64,000 nt of DNA. It comes from Tenebrio molitor. Taxonomy: Eukaryota; Arthropoda; Insecta; Coleoptera; Tenebrionidae. Within the stretch, counting starts at the first letter, position 1, and each line of letters begins with the position of its first letter. The position numbers and the translations under genes were made by a program. A model generated the notes under the pieces. It did no database searches, had not been told where the DNA came from, and saw nothing but the letters and a program-made list of their open reading frames with translations. Positions 1 through 10,770 of this stretch are shown here, in pieces. The stretch is taken from assembly GCF_963966145.1 (NCBI RefSeq), contig NC_091047.1:5022001-5086000 (forward strand). Direction: 5' to 3'.

Positions 1-18
1 TAATTGGTTGCTTTGCAG

Positions 19-973
19 AGCTCCCACAGGCGTCGATTTATGAATCCGGTTGAAGAAGTCTTCAGGAAGCGCATCTTCCAGAAGAAATTGCAAGAGGTAG
101 AGAACCACAACGAGAGATACAGGCAAGGTCTGGAAACCTACGAACTCGGGGTCAATCAGTTCTCGGATTACACCGAAGAAGAGTTGTTACCGTACACGCA
201 CGGCCTCCGATTACCATCCGAAACCCCAGAACCTTTAATCTCCATCGATGCCAACTCTTCGCTGGTTGCTCGAGCAACACTTCCCGCCTCCCTCGATTGG
301 AGATCCCGTGGAGTGGTAACTCCAGTGAAGAACCAAGCAAGCTGCGGCTCTTGTTGGGCCTTTTCTACTGTAAGTCCTCCGCCACCTCCAAATCTCTCTC
401 TCTACCTAGTCTTTGCAGACTGGAGCTCTGGAGTCCCATTACAAGATCCGCTACGGGTCCACCGTGACCCTCAGCGAACAGCAACTGGTAGATTGCGTCC
501 CTGAAGCTCACGGGTGCAGTGGAGGTTGGATGGCTGACGCGTATATGTACATCGCTCGAAACGGGGGAATCAACTACGACAGAGACTACCCCTACGAGGC
601 ACGAGACAATGCTTGTCGGTACAGTTCTTCCAGAGCCAGAGTCTCCGTCAGAGGTTACGCTTATTTGACCGGACCGAATGAAGAGATGTTGAAAGATATG
701 GTGGCCACTCAAGGTCCTGTTTCTGTCGCTTTTGATGCTGGTGGTAATTTCGCGGGGTACAGTGGTGGAGTCTACTACAACCCTTCGTGCTCCACCAATC
801 AGTTTACTCATGCGGTGGTTATCGTGGGGTATGGTACGGAGAATGGACAGGATTATTGGTTGGTGAAGAACTCGTGGGGGTCCAATTGGGGACAAGGAGG
901 GTACATTAAGATGGCAAGGAATAGAGGGAATAATTGCGGGATCGCCAGCAAAGCCAGCTACCCCGTCTTCTAA
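19..973 (+). CDS. Cathepsin L-like cysteine protease, type A, 5' exon outside the window
   Basis: Secreted papain-family (C1A) endopeptidase made as an I29-inhibited zymogen; in beetles such tandem cathepsin L-like genes are commonly digestive, which is an inference here. Visible exons are 19-369 and 419-973, joined in phase 0 (acceptor ttgcag, donor GTAAGT, second acceptor ttgcag). The signal-peptide exon lies left of the window. The propeptide shows an ERFNIN-type helix and GVNQFSDYT. The mature enzyme begins near LPASLDWR. Catalytic residues are all present: Q and C in NQASCGSCWAF, H in FTHAVVIVGYG, N in VKNSWG; the GCSGG motif is intact. 301 residues are visible. It is the closest relative of the gene at 9318, with near-identical introns. 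AATAAA lies at 1028. Confidence 0.93.
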
Positions 974-1161
974 AGATGTTGATTTACAAGTTTCTTAGTA
1001 ATTTCAATGTTAGCAGGTTTTTATCAAAATAAAAACCAAAACATAAATATCTGATTTTTATTTCGTCTGAAGTATCTCACTGTATCCACTTTAGATAAAC
1101 CAGTTGAAGGTGTTATCACCGATATTGTCCACGTGGAATGAGTCCACACAGTAAGACTAAA

Positions 1162-2235
1162 ATGAAGCCACAATTGCTCTTGTTCTTTGTTTTCTTGTGT
1201 AATTGTTCCGCGGGCAAGAATGAGTGGGAGATATTTAAGGTAAGTGCAAGATAGACTGTCAACGATCAACTGAAGAAACCTTCTAGGCAATACATCACAA
1301 AGCCTACCAAAACGAATCGGAAGACAATTTTCGAAAATCAATTTTTTTGAGCAATTTGGAACTCATCGAGAGTCACAATAGAAAGTACGACCAAGGTCTG
1401 GTCTCTTACAGTCTACAAATAAACCACTTTGCGGACCACACCGTCGAAGAGCTAACTCGAGGGTCGCGTCCCAGCACCAAGCCCCACAAGAAATCTTCTA
1501 AAGCTAGTCCAAGAGCTGAAGTCCCTGACAGCATCGACTGGCGAGATTTCGGAGTCATCACTCCCATAGTAGACCAAGACATTTGCCTCACCTGCTGGGC
1601 CTTCGCCGTGGTACGTATCTCCATTTTCTCCACACTCCATGTCTTCTTCTGTCTTTTAGGTTGCAGCTCTAGAAGGCCACGTCGGGATCCATCTCGGTGT
1701 CAAAAACGAGACCCTCAGCGAGGAGAATCTTGTGGACTGCGTCTATTCGGATTTTGAGTGCAAGGAAGAAATGGAGAGGAGCGCCCTTGAAGACTGTTAC
1801 GAGTACATCCTCGACAATGGTGGGATTGACACTGCGGCGTCTTACCCTTACGACAAAGAGATGGAGGAGTGCCGCTTCAAACCGGAGAATGTTGGGGCGC
1901 AGATCAAAGACTACGTCACGATTGCTGAAGGAGATGAGGAGGAGATGAAGACTGTAGTTGGGACGATTGGACCGGTTTCGGTCATCATCACTGCTGATTT
2001 TACCTTCATGGTGTATCAGAAAGGAGTGTATTATAAGGAGGATTGTGTCAATACGAAGGAACCGTACAACCACGCGGTTACTGTGGTCGGGTATGGCACT
2101 GAAGATGGGCAAGATTATTGGTTGGTGAAGAACGAATGGGGACTCACTTTCGGGGATCAGGGGTACATCAAGATGGCAAGGAATAGGGAAAACAATTGCG
2201 GGATTGCTACGTACGCTACCTATCCGATAGTTTGA
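1162..2235 (+). CDS. Cathepsin L-like cysteine protease, type B (divergent)
   Basis: Predicted 325-aa secreted papain-family protein. Exons 1162-1239, 1287-1610 and 1660-2235, all phase 0, with donors GTAAGT and GTACGT. Start chosen at the first ATG giving a hydrophobic signal peptide (about residues 1-20) directly before the conserved WEIFK exon end. The propeptide carries a full ERFNIN motif and the GxNxFxD-like INHFADHT. Catalytic Cys129 (in CLTCWAF), His272 (NHAVTVVGYG) and Asn292 are present. Unusual points: CGSCWAFS has become CLTCWAFA, the GCxGG motif after DCV is replaced by an acidic longer segment, and the Ser following the catalytic Asn is Glu (VKNEWG). It may be an enzyme with altered specificity or a weak protease. 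It starts only about 190 bp after the preceding gene's stop. AATAAA at 2247 and 2300. Confidence 0.9.
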
Positions 2236-2309
2236 GAGTGACTTGTAATAAAAAGTAGAATAAGAAAATAAGGAATTATAGAGTTTATTTCACATACTAA
2301 ATAAACCGA

Positions 2310-2522
2310 GCACCGTGGCCGCGTGAGATGTGCCACCGGTTTCAACTCGGGAGGTCCGGGGTTCAAATCCCTGACCGGACTGTTGTTGCAAAAGGTTTTT
2401 TTTCAAAGCTCTAATCCCGTGGACTCATTCATAAACACAAGAAAGCTAATGCTGCTGCAGTGACCACATCCTCAGAAAGCATCCACTTTGACAGTGGGCG
2501 CCAATAACGGTCTTCAAGTTCG
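2310..2522 (+). repeat. tRNA-derived SINE, copy 1
   Basis: The head has an A-box-like stretch (TGGCCGCGTGAG) and a clear B box (GGTTCAAATCC, 2360-2370). A T-run and a tRNA-unrelated body with TAATGCTG and a GAAAGCA...TTGACAGT segment follow. The same head and body recur at 41825-42018, so this is a mobile family and not a tRNA gene. I could not identify the family. Confidence 0.75.
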
Positions 2523-2732
2523 AAAAGCCCTCAAGTCATAACAGAGTCCAGTTTTTTTTTTTATTAAATAATCAAAAGTGTCCCATACTTCTCCAGTATG
2601 GTCTATTCATTTTAGTTGATAGTTATCGGTGCAGTTCAATCACAGACATCTTCAAGGCTGACTCGATTACAAAGGTTCTTGATTGCACAATATTTTGCCC
2701 GTCATTGTCACCTGTTTTTACCAGATAGACAT

Positions 2733-2740
2733 TATATAAA
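2733..2740 (+). promoter_or_regulatory. TATA box of the decayed type B gene
   Basis: TATATAAA lies about 75 bp before the ATG of the relic at 2813. The preceding TTTTTACCAGATAG is shared with the region upstream of the intact gene at 17744, so promoter and gene were duplicated together. Confidence 0.55.
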
Positions 2741-2812
2741 TAAAATGATCTCTAAAGTCACATTCATTTTTTTTTCATTCATTGGTGATTTATTTGTCGA
2801 AACACTAAAAAT

Positions 2813-3878
2813 ATGAAGTGGTTTCTTCTTTTAATCATTTCGATTAGTGCAGTTTTTGCTTCTCCAGATTGGGACTCTTTTAAGGTTTGTAAATTGAAAC
2901 AATTGAAAATCTCGTTACCTAGAGCTTCCAGGAGAAACACCACAAAATCTACAAAAATGAAAAAGAAGAAAACTATCGCAAACAAATCTTCTTGAAGAAT
3001 TTGAAAGTAATTGAAGAGCATAACGAAAAGTACGCCCAAGGACTCTCTACTTACTCAGTTGGAGTCAACAACCTTGCAGACCTCACTCATGAAGAAATCG
3101 TCTTTTGATCTCAAGGGTTCTCCTGACGACGCAATCTCAGTGTTGGATCTTCACCGGTTCCCAAATTTATTCCGCGGGATGATGTACCAGAAAGCATCGA
3201 CTGGAGAGATTACGGTGTGGTCACACCCATCGCAAACCAAAAAAGGTGCATGAGCTGTTGGGCCTTTGCTATCGTAAGACCTCCACCCTCATATCTTGAC
3301 TCCCTTCCATTCGTAAATATTTCAGATAGCTACTGGGGAATCACACGTCGGCATCTACGAAAGGCGAAATTGTAGTCTGTGTGGATCCCACCTTCGACTG
3401 TATGCAAGATTTCGATCCTCAGGCCCTTGATAACACTTATCAGTACATAATCGACAACGAAGGAATCGATTTGATCGAGTCGTACTCCAACGAGTACCAG
3501 ACTGTTGGAAGTTGTCGTTTTAAGCGCGAAAATGTGGGTGCCACTATCAAAGCTTATGCTAATATTACTGAAGGCGACGAGGAAGAATTGAAAGCTGTTG
3601 TTGGTACTGTTGGACCGGTGACTGTCACGTTTACTACTGACTTTGCTTGGGATTTTTATCACAAGGGAGTTTATTACAATGATGATTGTATGAATACGGA
3701 CGAGATTTTTAATCATGCGGCTGTTGTGGTAGGGTATGGTAATGAAGATGGTGAAGATTACTGGTTGGTTAAAAATTCATGGGGTACCTATTTTGGGCAA
3801 GAAGGATATATAAAGATGGCAAGAAATCGAGACAATAATTGTGGAATTGCGTCAATCGCGCGATATCCGCTCATGTAG
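2813..3878 (+). pseudogene. Decayed cathepsin L-like protease, type B
   Basis: Close relative of the intact gene at 17744, with the same three exons: 2813-2884 (signal peptide MKWFLLL...), 2932-3273 and 3326-3878, and usable splice sites. Exon 2 reads normally through the ERFNIN region, then meets in-frame TGA at about 3106 and a second TGA shortly after, in the propeptide/mature linker. The rest of exon 2 (VPESIDWRDYG... CMSCWAFAI) stays in frame with the paralogue. Exon 3 then has a net frame-shifting deletion of about 23 bp covering the SLSQQNLVDCV region. Everything downstream is open and conserved, including the catalytic His and Asn, to the final stop. This pattern suggests recent loss; an assembly error is the alternative. 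Confidence 0.82.
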
Positions 3879-3950
3879 ATATTATCTTGTAACAGTTTTC
3901 TATAGATTTAATCTGATCAATGTACAAAATTTATAAATGAATTGTATAGA

Positions 3951-4135
3951 TTGGTCGGCCAATGAACGGGCTCCGTTCGTGCCAGGTTTGGTCCCAACTT
4001 TCCCCTAAATAGGTGACGCTGGCCAAATTCGTCCCACTTTCGTTCACGCTCTAAACGTGTTCGTTTCGTTCTCTCCTCTTCTTTCTCTCTCTATAAAAAA
4101 GACTGCGGTTCCGCTAAAACGAGCTGGACAAAAAA
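3951..4135 (+). repeat. Dispersed repeat, copy 1 (inverted copy at 29876-30050)
   Basis: Starts with TTGGTCGGCCAATG and contains TTTCGTTCACGCTCTAAACG, a pyrimidine-rich TCTC tract, and a TATA-like CTATAAAAAAGACTGCGG. The same ordered blocks are present in reverse complement at 29876-30050, with divergence and indels. No coding capacity was seen. Identity is unknown. Confidence 0.7.
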
Positions 4136-4136
4136 T

Positions 4137-4453
4137 ATTTTTTTCACGATCGGGAGTAGAAATCAACTTTTCGGATGTCAACATCGTGACAGAAGTAGAG
4201 CATTTTCTCCCTAGGGAGCAAATATTTGCAAATACTTGCTCCCTAGGGAGTTTTCATTTTTTTGACAGTTGTGACAAAAATCTAATGGGAGTTTTCATTT
4301 TTTTTGACTGTTGTGACAAAAATCTAATTGTGTTGTCAAGGCAACTACTAATTCCATTAAATTCATCGAAAGATGACAACTCATTTGTCATCATTTTTTT
4401 ATTCTTAAAATTTGAGATTTTTGTGCTGTTTCTACTCCCTACCGTGAAAAAAA
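4137..4453. mobile_element. Non-autonomous inverted-repeat element
   Basis: The ends form imperfect inverted repeats (TTTTTTCACG...GGGAGTAGAAA against TTTCTACTCCCTACCGTG...). The interior holds a CTCCCTAGGGAG palindrome present twice (4208-4251) and a tandem pair of about 41 bp (4248-4328) carrying GTTGTGACAAAAATCTAAT. No protein-coding potential. Confidence 0.6.
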
Positions 4454-4586
4454 TAGTATATATACTTCTGGAGAGAATGCTCATTTTTCCCTCGGTGCTT
4501 TGTAGCCCTCGGGCTTCGCCCTCTGGCTACAAACTGCACCTTAGGAAAAATCATGCATTTCTCTCCCTCAATATATAATATACTAT
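4454..4586. repeat. Imperfect long hairpin with GC-rich tip (H1)
   Basis: TAGTATATATA at the left pairs with TATATAATATACTA at the right. Inside, GAGAGAATGC pairs with GCATTTCTCTC, CGGTGC with GCACC, and TTTGTAGCC with GGCTACAAA. The tip is CTCGGGCTTCGCCCTC. This is one of a set of similarly built hairpins in this window. Confidence 0.65.
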
Positions 4587-4848
4587 TTTTCACTACTAGT
4601 CTCAGAAGGCGTCATTATTGACTCTCGAACCGACCCCAGAAGTAGAATTTCTCTCCCTAGGTTAATAATGAACAGCCGTCACTTAGCAACGAAAGATTTT
4701 CGTTGATTTCATTGGTTAACGTAGACGATTTTCATAGCAACCGTTGAAAAATGAGAACTCGGATCGTCGCATCAGACAAAATAATTTTACTAATAATTAT
4801 TATCAGAAAGGGTTTTAACGTATCTAGTAGTGAAAAAAATAGTATATA
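4580..4848. mobile_element. Inverted-repeat element adjoining hairpin H1
   Basis: TACTATTTTTCACTACTAG at the left end is matched in reverse complement by CTAGTAGTGAAAAAAATAGTA at the right end. The interior is noncoding and AT-rich. It shares termini with the neighbouring hairpin, so the exact boundary is ambiguous. Confidence 0.55.
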
Positions 4849-5621
4849 CAGGGTGATCCAATTTTTTTTTTAATGCTCTAGCAACTTTATTTCTTGTCCG
4901 ATTTCAATAAGCGATATATCAAATGAAACGGCGTTTAAGGGACTATGAACTGCCATATAAAACTTATTTTTTAAAGAAGCAGTTTAAGTGGGGTGATATT
5001 TAACTTTCTTATTTTAAATTGTGACATATGTTTTTCATTACTTATTTTTAAAGTCACTATTTTTCTAAACATTGCTGTATAAAAATATTATTTGTTTTTT
5101 GAAAAGTTATGAAGAAATAAAAATGTTTAATAAATAATAATTGAGACATTTTAATGAAAAAGCGAATAAAATCAAGTTGCTTTCTACAGCATTTGTTACG
5201 CAAAGAATTTGACAAGTTGTTAAAATTGTATTTCCTCGTAATCGTGAGTAAAAATGAATACCTTTGAAGAAATGACCGACATGCTACAGGCGTATTTTGA
5301 GTGTGAAAAATGTGCACAGGCCGCTGAATTGTCAAATTCTTTGTATAACAAATGCTCTAGCTGACAGGTCTCACAAAGCAACTTGATTTTAATCGCTTTT
5401 TCACTAAAATGTCATTTTTAATTCTTAATTTTTTTTCAAAAAATAAATAATATTTTTGTACAGCAATGTTTAGAAAAATAGTGACTTTAAAAATTATATT
5501 ATATTATATTATATGGCAGTTCATGGTCCCTTAAACGCCTTTTCATTTGATATTTCGCTTGTTAAAATCGGACAAGAAATAAAGTTGCTAGAGCTTTTAA
5601 ATTTTTTTTTGGATCACCCTG
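4849..5621. mobile_element. MITE with long terminal inverted repeats and TA duplication
   Basis: About 773 bp, starting CAGGGTGATCCAA and ending TTGGATCACCCTG. The inverted repeats extend for some 80 bp or more (CTAGCAACTTTATTTCTTGTC and its complement). A TA is present on both sides (4847-4848 and 5622-5623), as expected for a Tc1/mariner-type target. Internal short inverted sections around GCTGTATAAAAATATT are also seen. It splits hairpin H2. No transposase. Confidence 0.8.
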
Positions 5622-5747
5622 TATAAACCACGGTGGAGAAGTCCCTTATAGCCTTCGCGCCTTAGAACCCTCGGCACGCCTCGGGCTCTAATCTTGGCGC
5701 TCTGGCTATAATCATGAACTTCTTCACCTTGGTGTATAATATACTAT
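5622..5747. repeat. Imperfect long hairpin (H2), split by the MITE
   Basis: AACCACGGTGGAGAAGT pairs with ACTTCTTCACCTTGGT, TTATAGCC with GGCTATAA, and the tip is rich in CCTCGG and CGCC. Outer TATA-rich ends match those of H1. The left outer arm (about 4833-4848) lies on the far side of the inserted MITE. Confidence 0.6.
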
Positions 5748-5930
5748 TATTTGCTTCTTACAAAAGAAAAAAATACTAATTTTTAAAAAAGTATGACGTG
5801 ATATAAAAGATAGATAACATTAGCATACTCGTATTGTAAATATGCCTATAAAAATTAATTGTGAAATTATATTAGGTACGAGTATGTAAACATTTTGAAA
5901 ACATAATAAATTATTTGATAGATAATTAAG

Positions 5931-6300
5931 TATAGTGAAATTTTTTTAATAAACAATTGTCAGTGTCAAAATGAAGTAAAAACCATACTGTACCACCCTA
6001 AAATTTGAACATATGGAGCAGCTGTATAACAATTTGACACCAAATCATGGTTAAGGTTATGTTCACTTCACTTCCCGTACCTTTCTTCCGTGAATTCATT
6101 TTCAAAACAAATTTAAAGAGAAATCAGGAGAAACCTTTTCGAATTTGAAATAAACTCTCGCTCGTTAGGGCGCAGGCTCAGTTACATAAAAAAATGTTGA
6201 CACTCAATGTGACCAATCGTATTATCATGAAAATCACAGTTTGGCTCATACCAACAAGACAACGTTTTGACAATTGTTTATTAAAAAAATTCAACTATAT
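5931..6300. mobile_element. Inverted-repeat element
   Basis: TATAGTGAAATTTTTTTAAT...AACAATTGTCAGTG at the left is matched in reverse complement by GACAATTGTTTATTAAAAA...TTCAACTATA at the right. The interior is noncoding. The flanks, 5750-5930 and 6301-6460, show only AT-rich sequence. Confidence 0.6.
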
Positions 6301-6459
6301 GTAATTCTGTTACCCTTTTCCTTCATTCACTTTCGTTTCAAATTATTTCGTATAACAATTATCATATCGTTTTGTTTCGGAATTTTGGTGTTCCCTTAAA
6401 AAAGTTGCTCACTATTTAAAATACATAAGTGTAATTTCGAAAAATGAAAGGAGCCAATT

Positions 6460-6840
6460 TTGTTCATCCACGTTGACTGTCACAATATTTAAAAATAACA
6501 ATTTAATTAGACAATAATATTTTTGTGACATCTAGAATTATTTATTACTAAATTGTTTTTCAAGATTTAATCTTGTCTGTTGATCTTATGTTGAAATGAT
6601 ACAGTCTAGACTCACAAAATGTCTGCTCTTAGAGTCAGAAACTGGAAATGAGTCAGCTGAAATGGATAAGTTGTTATAAAATTTGAAGATTTGTCAAAAA
6701 AAATAGTTAAATTGAATTAAAAGAGATTGACAACAAAGTTACAGAATGAACAACAGAACAAAAAAAAAGCATACCAAATAAAATGTGATGTATATAAAAC
6801 AACAACACTTTCAATAAGATTTTAATCCCTAATTTAAACA
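6460..6840 (+). repeat. Duplicated noncoding block upstream of a type C relic (copy 1 of 4)
   Basis: Contains the ordered landmarks CACGT(A/T)GACTGT, AACAATTTAAT, GACAT(C)TAGAATTATT, AAGATTTAATCTTGTCTG, GACTCACAAAATGTCT. These recur at 10850, 15525 and, shorter, at 20630, each time upstream of a type C protease or its relic. It therefore marks segmental duplications of gene plus flank. Confidence 0.65.
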
Positions 6841-6938
6841 TTACTCTAAATCTTGTTTAAATTACGATAAGAAGTGTTCAAACAATTCGTAGGCAAACAG
6901 GGTGTGGTTTTTCTTTCTGTCACAAACGTAACTCTGAC

Positions 6939-7409
6939 GTTTTCTTCCAAGGAGGTTAAAGTAAGAGGAGGGAAAGCGCCCTATGCTGGTAATGCATTGA
7001 AAGTGATGCCAATCTTTCCTTCTCCAGCAACCTTTTATGACCGCGAACGTCCTTGAACGGCCCACCGGGTATCGCATCGCTTTGGCGCCAGTGGCGTTCC
7101 TTAAACCCCCGCAACAAGGTGTTAAGCGTTTTTATGTTACAACAAATGCTCCAGTGCGCCCCGTCATGTACTTATAGTTTTTTCTGAATTATAAATTTAC
7201 TTCTTTTATTTTTGTTAATTTTTTTCATGTACTTTATGTTACAAATTACAATAAATGCATCTGTGCGCCCCGTCTTTTATACGCCACTGGTACCATCCCC
7301 ACCAACCACCCTTGTTTAGCAACCTTCTATGGCTCTGCACGATTTGGCGGGTGGCATCACTTTTTCAAACTTGCTTTCCCTCCTCTTACTTTAACCTCCT
7401 TGTTTTCTT
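6939..7409. mobile_element. Inverted-repeat element
   Basis: The left arm AAGGAGGTTAAAGTAAGAGG...GGGAAAGC is matched in reverse complement by GCTTTCCC...CCTCTTACTTTAACCTCCTT on the right, about 37 bp per arm. Between them are two copies of a GTGCGCCCCGTC-containing segment. No coding capacity. Confidence 0.6.
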
Positions 7410-7500
7410 CAGATACATAACCTCACTTTTATAATCATAATTCTCTTTTAACTAGGGACATTATTTACATTATTATAAAGTAAAAACCTTTTTGTAACAG

Positions 7501-7780
7501 ATCGGATTCGTTTATCTGACCGGTCCTGATGAGGATTTGTTGGCAGATATGGTGACCACGAAGGGCTGCTGCCGTTGCTGCAGCTTTCAAGGCCGAAGGC
7601 GATTTCAGTGATTACAGCGATGGGGTTTACTACAATCCCGACTGCGATTCCAACAAGTTCACACACGCAATGCTCATCTAACGATTGGTTGGCGAAGAAA
7701 TCGTGGGGTCCTTCATCCTGAATGGAGACTGGAAGGGTATTTCAAGATCGCGCGTAACCGTGACAATAATTGCACTCCCG
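7501..7780 (+). pseudogene. Exon 3 fragment of a type C cathepsin L-like protease
   Basis: Translates in pieces as GFVYLTGPDEDLLADMVTTKG, then, after a frameshift, AFKAEGDFSDYSDGVYYNPDC and THAMLI followed by a stop. A deletion removes the GYGNENGQDY segment, and the catalytic Asn codon is changed (AKKSWG instead of VKNSWG). It ends in a 3' flank similar to that of the gene at 12556 (GACAAGCTC...). Exons 1 and 2 are not found upstream, where the duplicated block and an inverted-repeat element lie instead. Confidence 0.85.
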
Positions 7781-8446
7781 TTTTGACAGCAGATTTTTGA
7801 CAAGCTCCATAAAGAAACCGATGTTAACTGCAATGTACAAATACTTAAATAAAATTTTATTAGTTGCATATGTGCATTTCTTTTTTGTCATTTAAAGATG
7901 TGTATCAAGAAATGAACGTTGAGAAGCTCTTCGTTGTCAATTGCTGTTCTTTGTTTCTGGAAACAAAGCCAAAATTGGAAAAATTGCTGACAAAGTTGTC
8001 GCATTTTCTACATTGGAGGTACTATCACGATCATAAAATTTTGGACATCAAACTTCTGTCACATTAAAAAAATTACTCTAAATCATGCTTTATTGAAACT
8101 GTCACATGAAAGATGAAATTGTTGTCAATTTGACACAGTTTAAAATATAATTTTTTTAATATGCGAGTACATTTGGGTATTTGTTTTATATTTTTTATTA
8201 ATTAAAACCTTGTTCTATTCCATTTGTCTGATTTTTACAACTTTTTGAATATTTTCTCGGTAAATCTGACATTCACATTTTCAAAATTGACACAATCAAA
8301 ATTGAGGTTATTAATACATAAGGGTCGTTTTAGAATGTATGACAGCACGATGACATTAGTGTCAAAAATTTTTTGATCGCAATAGTAATAGTTGCTAAAT
8401 TACCGATAATTTTGAGCTGATTTTCATCTGATAAGAGCTCATTCTA

Positions 8447-8965
8447 CAAGGTTATTCTAAATGATTGTAGTCGAAGCAAGCCATGCCCATGTTATAAAAT
8501 TTTTGCTGCCTCACTATGAACTGTCAGTTTTTGTCACTGTCATTGTCATTTTTTAGGTGAAAAGTGCGATGATGAGAATTGTATTTATTTCTTTTTAAAT
8601 TAACGATTGAATCTAACAATACGTGTGAACGGTGTATATTCACTTAGTCACATTATTTTGAAAAATTTTATATAGAGCGGCAACCATAAATTTTACATTC
8701 AGTTTTTACACCAACTTGGATTACAGTTGGCTTCAAAAAAAACGGGAAATGAAATTTGACCTAATGTGAATTGGAAATTTAAATTATCAATTTATGTCAA
8801 TTTGTGTCTGTTTGACAGTATTTGTACTGTATTTGTGCGTGTGTGTATAAGTGCGGTTTTTTAACCTAAATTCTAAAAGGCCGTTTCAAACTATACAAAT
8901 TTAATAAATTCTGACAGTTCCCGTTTTTTTTTAAGCCAACCGTACAATCATTTAGAATAACCCTG
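8447..8965. mobile_element. MITE with about 23-bp terminal inverted repeats and TA duplication
   Basis: Begins CAAGGTTATTCTAAATGATT and ends with the reverse complement AATCATTTAGAATAACCCTG, with TA on each side. About 519 bp, noncoding. It contains repeated TGTCAGTTTTTGTCACTGTCATTGTCA-like motifs. A related partial end (GGGTCGTTTTAGAATG) lies at 8322. The interval 7870-8446 is otherwise AT-rich and without a recognisable gene. Confidence 0.7.
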
Positions 8966-9270
8966 TATATGAGAAGTGCAACAAGATTTCTAGGATTTAT
9001 TTCGGAACAAATAATAAAACACGAATAACAATGTAAAGTGTTTAATATAGAAATCTTTATGACCTAATCCGGCTAAACAATTTTGATAAGCCGGTACTTC
9101 TTCGCACCAAAAATTGAGAGATTGCAAAATTTACTTCCAGGAACTCTTCTCACAGACAGAAATATATACAACGTAATCTCTTTAACTGTCCGTTTTTGAA
9201 ACGGAAATATTTCAGTTTGCCAAAATATTTGGTTAGATTTAGGATGACACGCCTCGGGTTTCAAAACTGG

Positions 9271-9278
9271 TATAAATA
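9271..9278 (+). promoter_or_regulatory. TATA box
   Basis: TATAAATA 47 bp before the ATG at 9318, with an initiator-like CAGTC about 25 bp downstream of it, giving a short 5' UTR. Confidence 0.7.
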
Positions 9279-9317
9279 CAAATTTCCAGCCGCAACAGTC
9301 AAACAGAACGAGCGAAA

Positions 9318-10404
9318 ATGAAGATTCTTGTGGTGCTCTTGTTGTCTTTGTACGCTTGCCAAGCTAGCTTACCCGAGTCGGTAGTCCCCGACGAATGGAG
9401 CAATTTCAAGGTAAATTAGTCTAGATTGGTATTCGAGGCTAATTCGTTGCTTTGCAGAACTTACACAGGCGTCGATTTATGAATCCGGTCGAAGAAGTCT
9501 TCAGGGAGCGCATCTTCGAGAAGAAATTGCAAGAGGTGGAGAACCACAACGAAAGATACCGACAAGGTCTGGAAACCTACGAACTCGGCGTCAATCAGTT
9601 CTCCGATTACACCGAAGAAGAGTTGACACCGTACACACATGGGCTCCTACTACCATCCGAAGCCCCAGAACCTTTAATCTCCATCGATGCCAACTCTTCG
9701 CTGGTGGCAAGAGCAAGGCTTCCCGCCTCATTCGATTGGAGAACCCGTGGAGTGGTAACTCCAGTGAAGAACCAAGCAAGCTGCGGCTCTTGTTGGGCCT
9801 TTTCCACTGTAAGTCCTCCGCCACCCCCAAATCTCTCTCAACCTAATCTTTGCAGGTTGGAGCTCTAGAGGCTCATTACAGGATCCGCTACGGGCGCACT
9901 GTGACCCTCAGCGAACAGCAACTGGTGGATTGCGTCCCACACGGGTGCAGAGGAGGTTGGATGCCTAACGCATACTTGTACATCGCTGGAAACGGGGGAA
10001 TAAACTACGACAGAGACTACCGCTACGAGGCTCGAGACAATGCTTGTCGGTACAGTTCTTCCAGAGCCAGAGTCTCCGTCAGAGGTTACGCTTATTTGAC
10101 AGGACCGAATGAAGAGATGTTGAAAGATATGGTGGTCACTCAAGGTCCTGTTTCTGTCGCTTTTGATTCTGGTGGTAATTTCGCGGGGTACAGGGGTGGG
10201 GTCTACTACAATCCTAGGTGCTCCACTAATAAGTTTAGTCATGCTGTGGTTATCGTGGGGTATGGTAGGGAGAATGGACAGGATTATTGGTTGGTGAAGA
10301 ATTCGTGGGGGTCGAATTGGGGACAAGGAGGGTACGTTAAGATGGCGAGGAATAGAGGGAATCATTGCGGGATCGCCAGCCACGCCAGCTACCCTGTCTT
10401 CTAA
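9318..10404 (+). CDS. Cathepsin L-like cysteine protease, type A
   Basis: Complete 330-aa zymogen of a secreted papain-family endopeptidase. Exons 9318-9410, 9458-9808 and 9856-10404, phase 0, donors GTAAAT and GTAAGT. Signal peptide about residues 1-17 (MKILVVLLLSLYACQA). I29 propeptide to about residue 118 with an ERFNIN variant (N and I changed to K and V) and GVNQFSDYT. The mature enzyme starts near Leu119 (LPASFDWR). Oxyanion Gln137, catalytic Cys143, His277 and Asn297. The disulfide motif is GCRGG instead of GCNGG. A TATA box and a downstream AATAAA (10460) support an active gene. It is nearly identical to the edge gene at 19-973, with several basic substitutions (S to R) in the mature domain. 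Confidence 0.95.
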
Positions 10405-10679
10405 AGATGTTAATTTACAAGTTTTATAGTAATTTCAATGTTATTCACGTTTTTGTGCAAATAAAATACTACAACATAAATATCTGATTTTTATTTCTTT
10501 TTCACTTTTGAATTTGTGTTTCTATTGTAGAATGTGGAAATACTGAGCCACAAATTACAACAAATTTTATTTCAGATACCAAAATACAATATATCCTTTT
10601 GTATCATACTTCAGCTCTAGCAAAGATGCGACAAAATGAATTCAGAATTTCTGGGGAATTTTATGGTGGTTGGCAAAAA

Positions 10680-10770
10680 ACGATTGAACCTTCGATGTTG
10701 GCGCCTATTGGCTGACGCTGCCAGACGCCTCTAAACTTTAGAGGATTCTGGCAGGGGAGTCTGGCAGTAC
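10680..10770. repeat. Small inverted repeat (CTGGCAG hairpin)
   Basis: GCTGCCAGACGCCTCTAAA faces TTTAGAGGATTCTGGCAG with almost no loop, and a further TCTGGCAG follows. Noncoding and isolated. Its role is unknown. Confidence 0.45.

Noticed and set aside
365..895. Long minus-strand frame opposite the first protease (also 1669-2112, 9865-10383, 18307-18753, 22000-22359)
   Set aside because: These are antisense shadows of exon 3 and share its boundaries; all family evidence is on the + strand.
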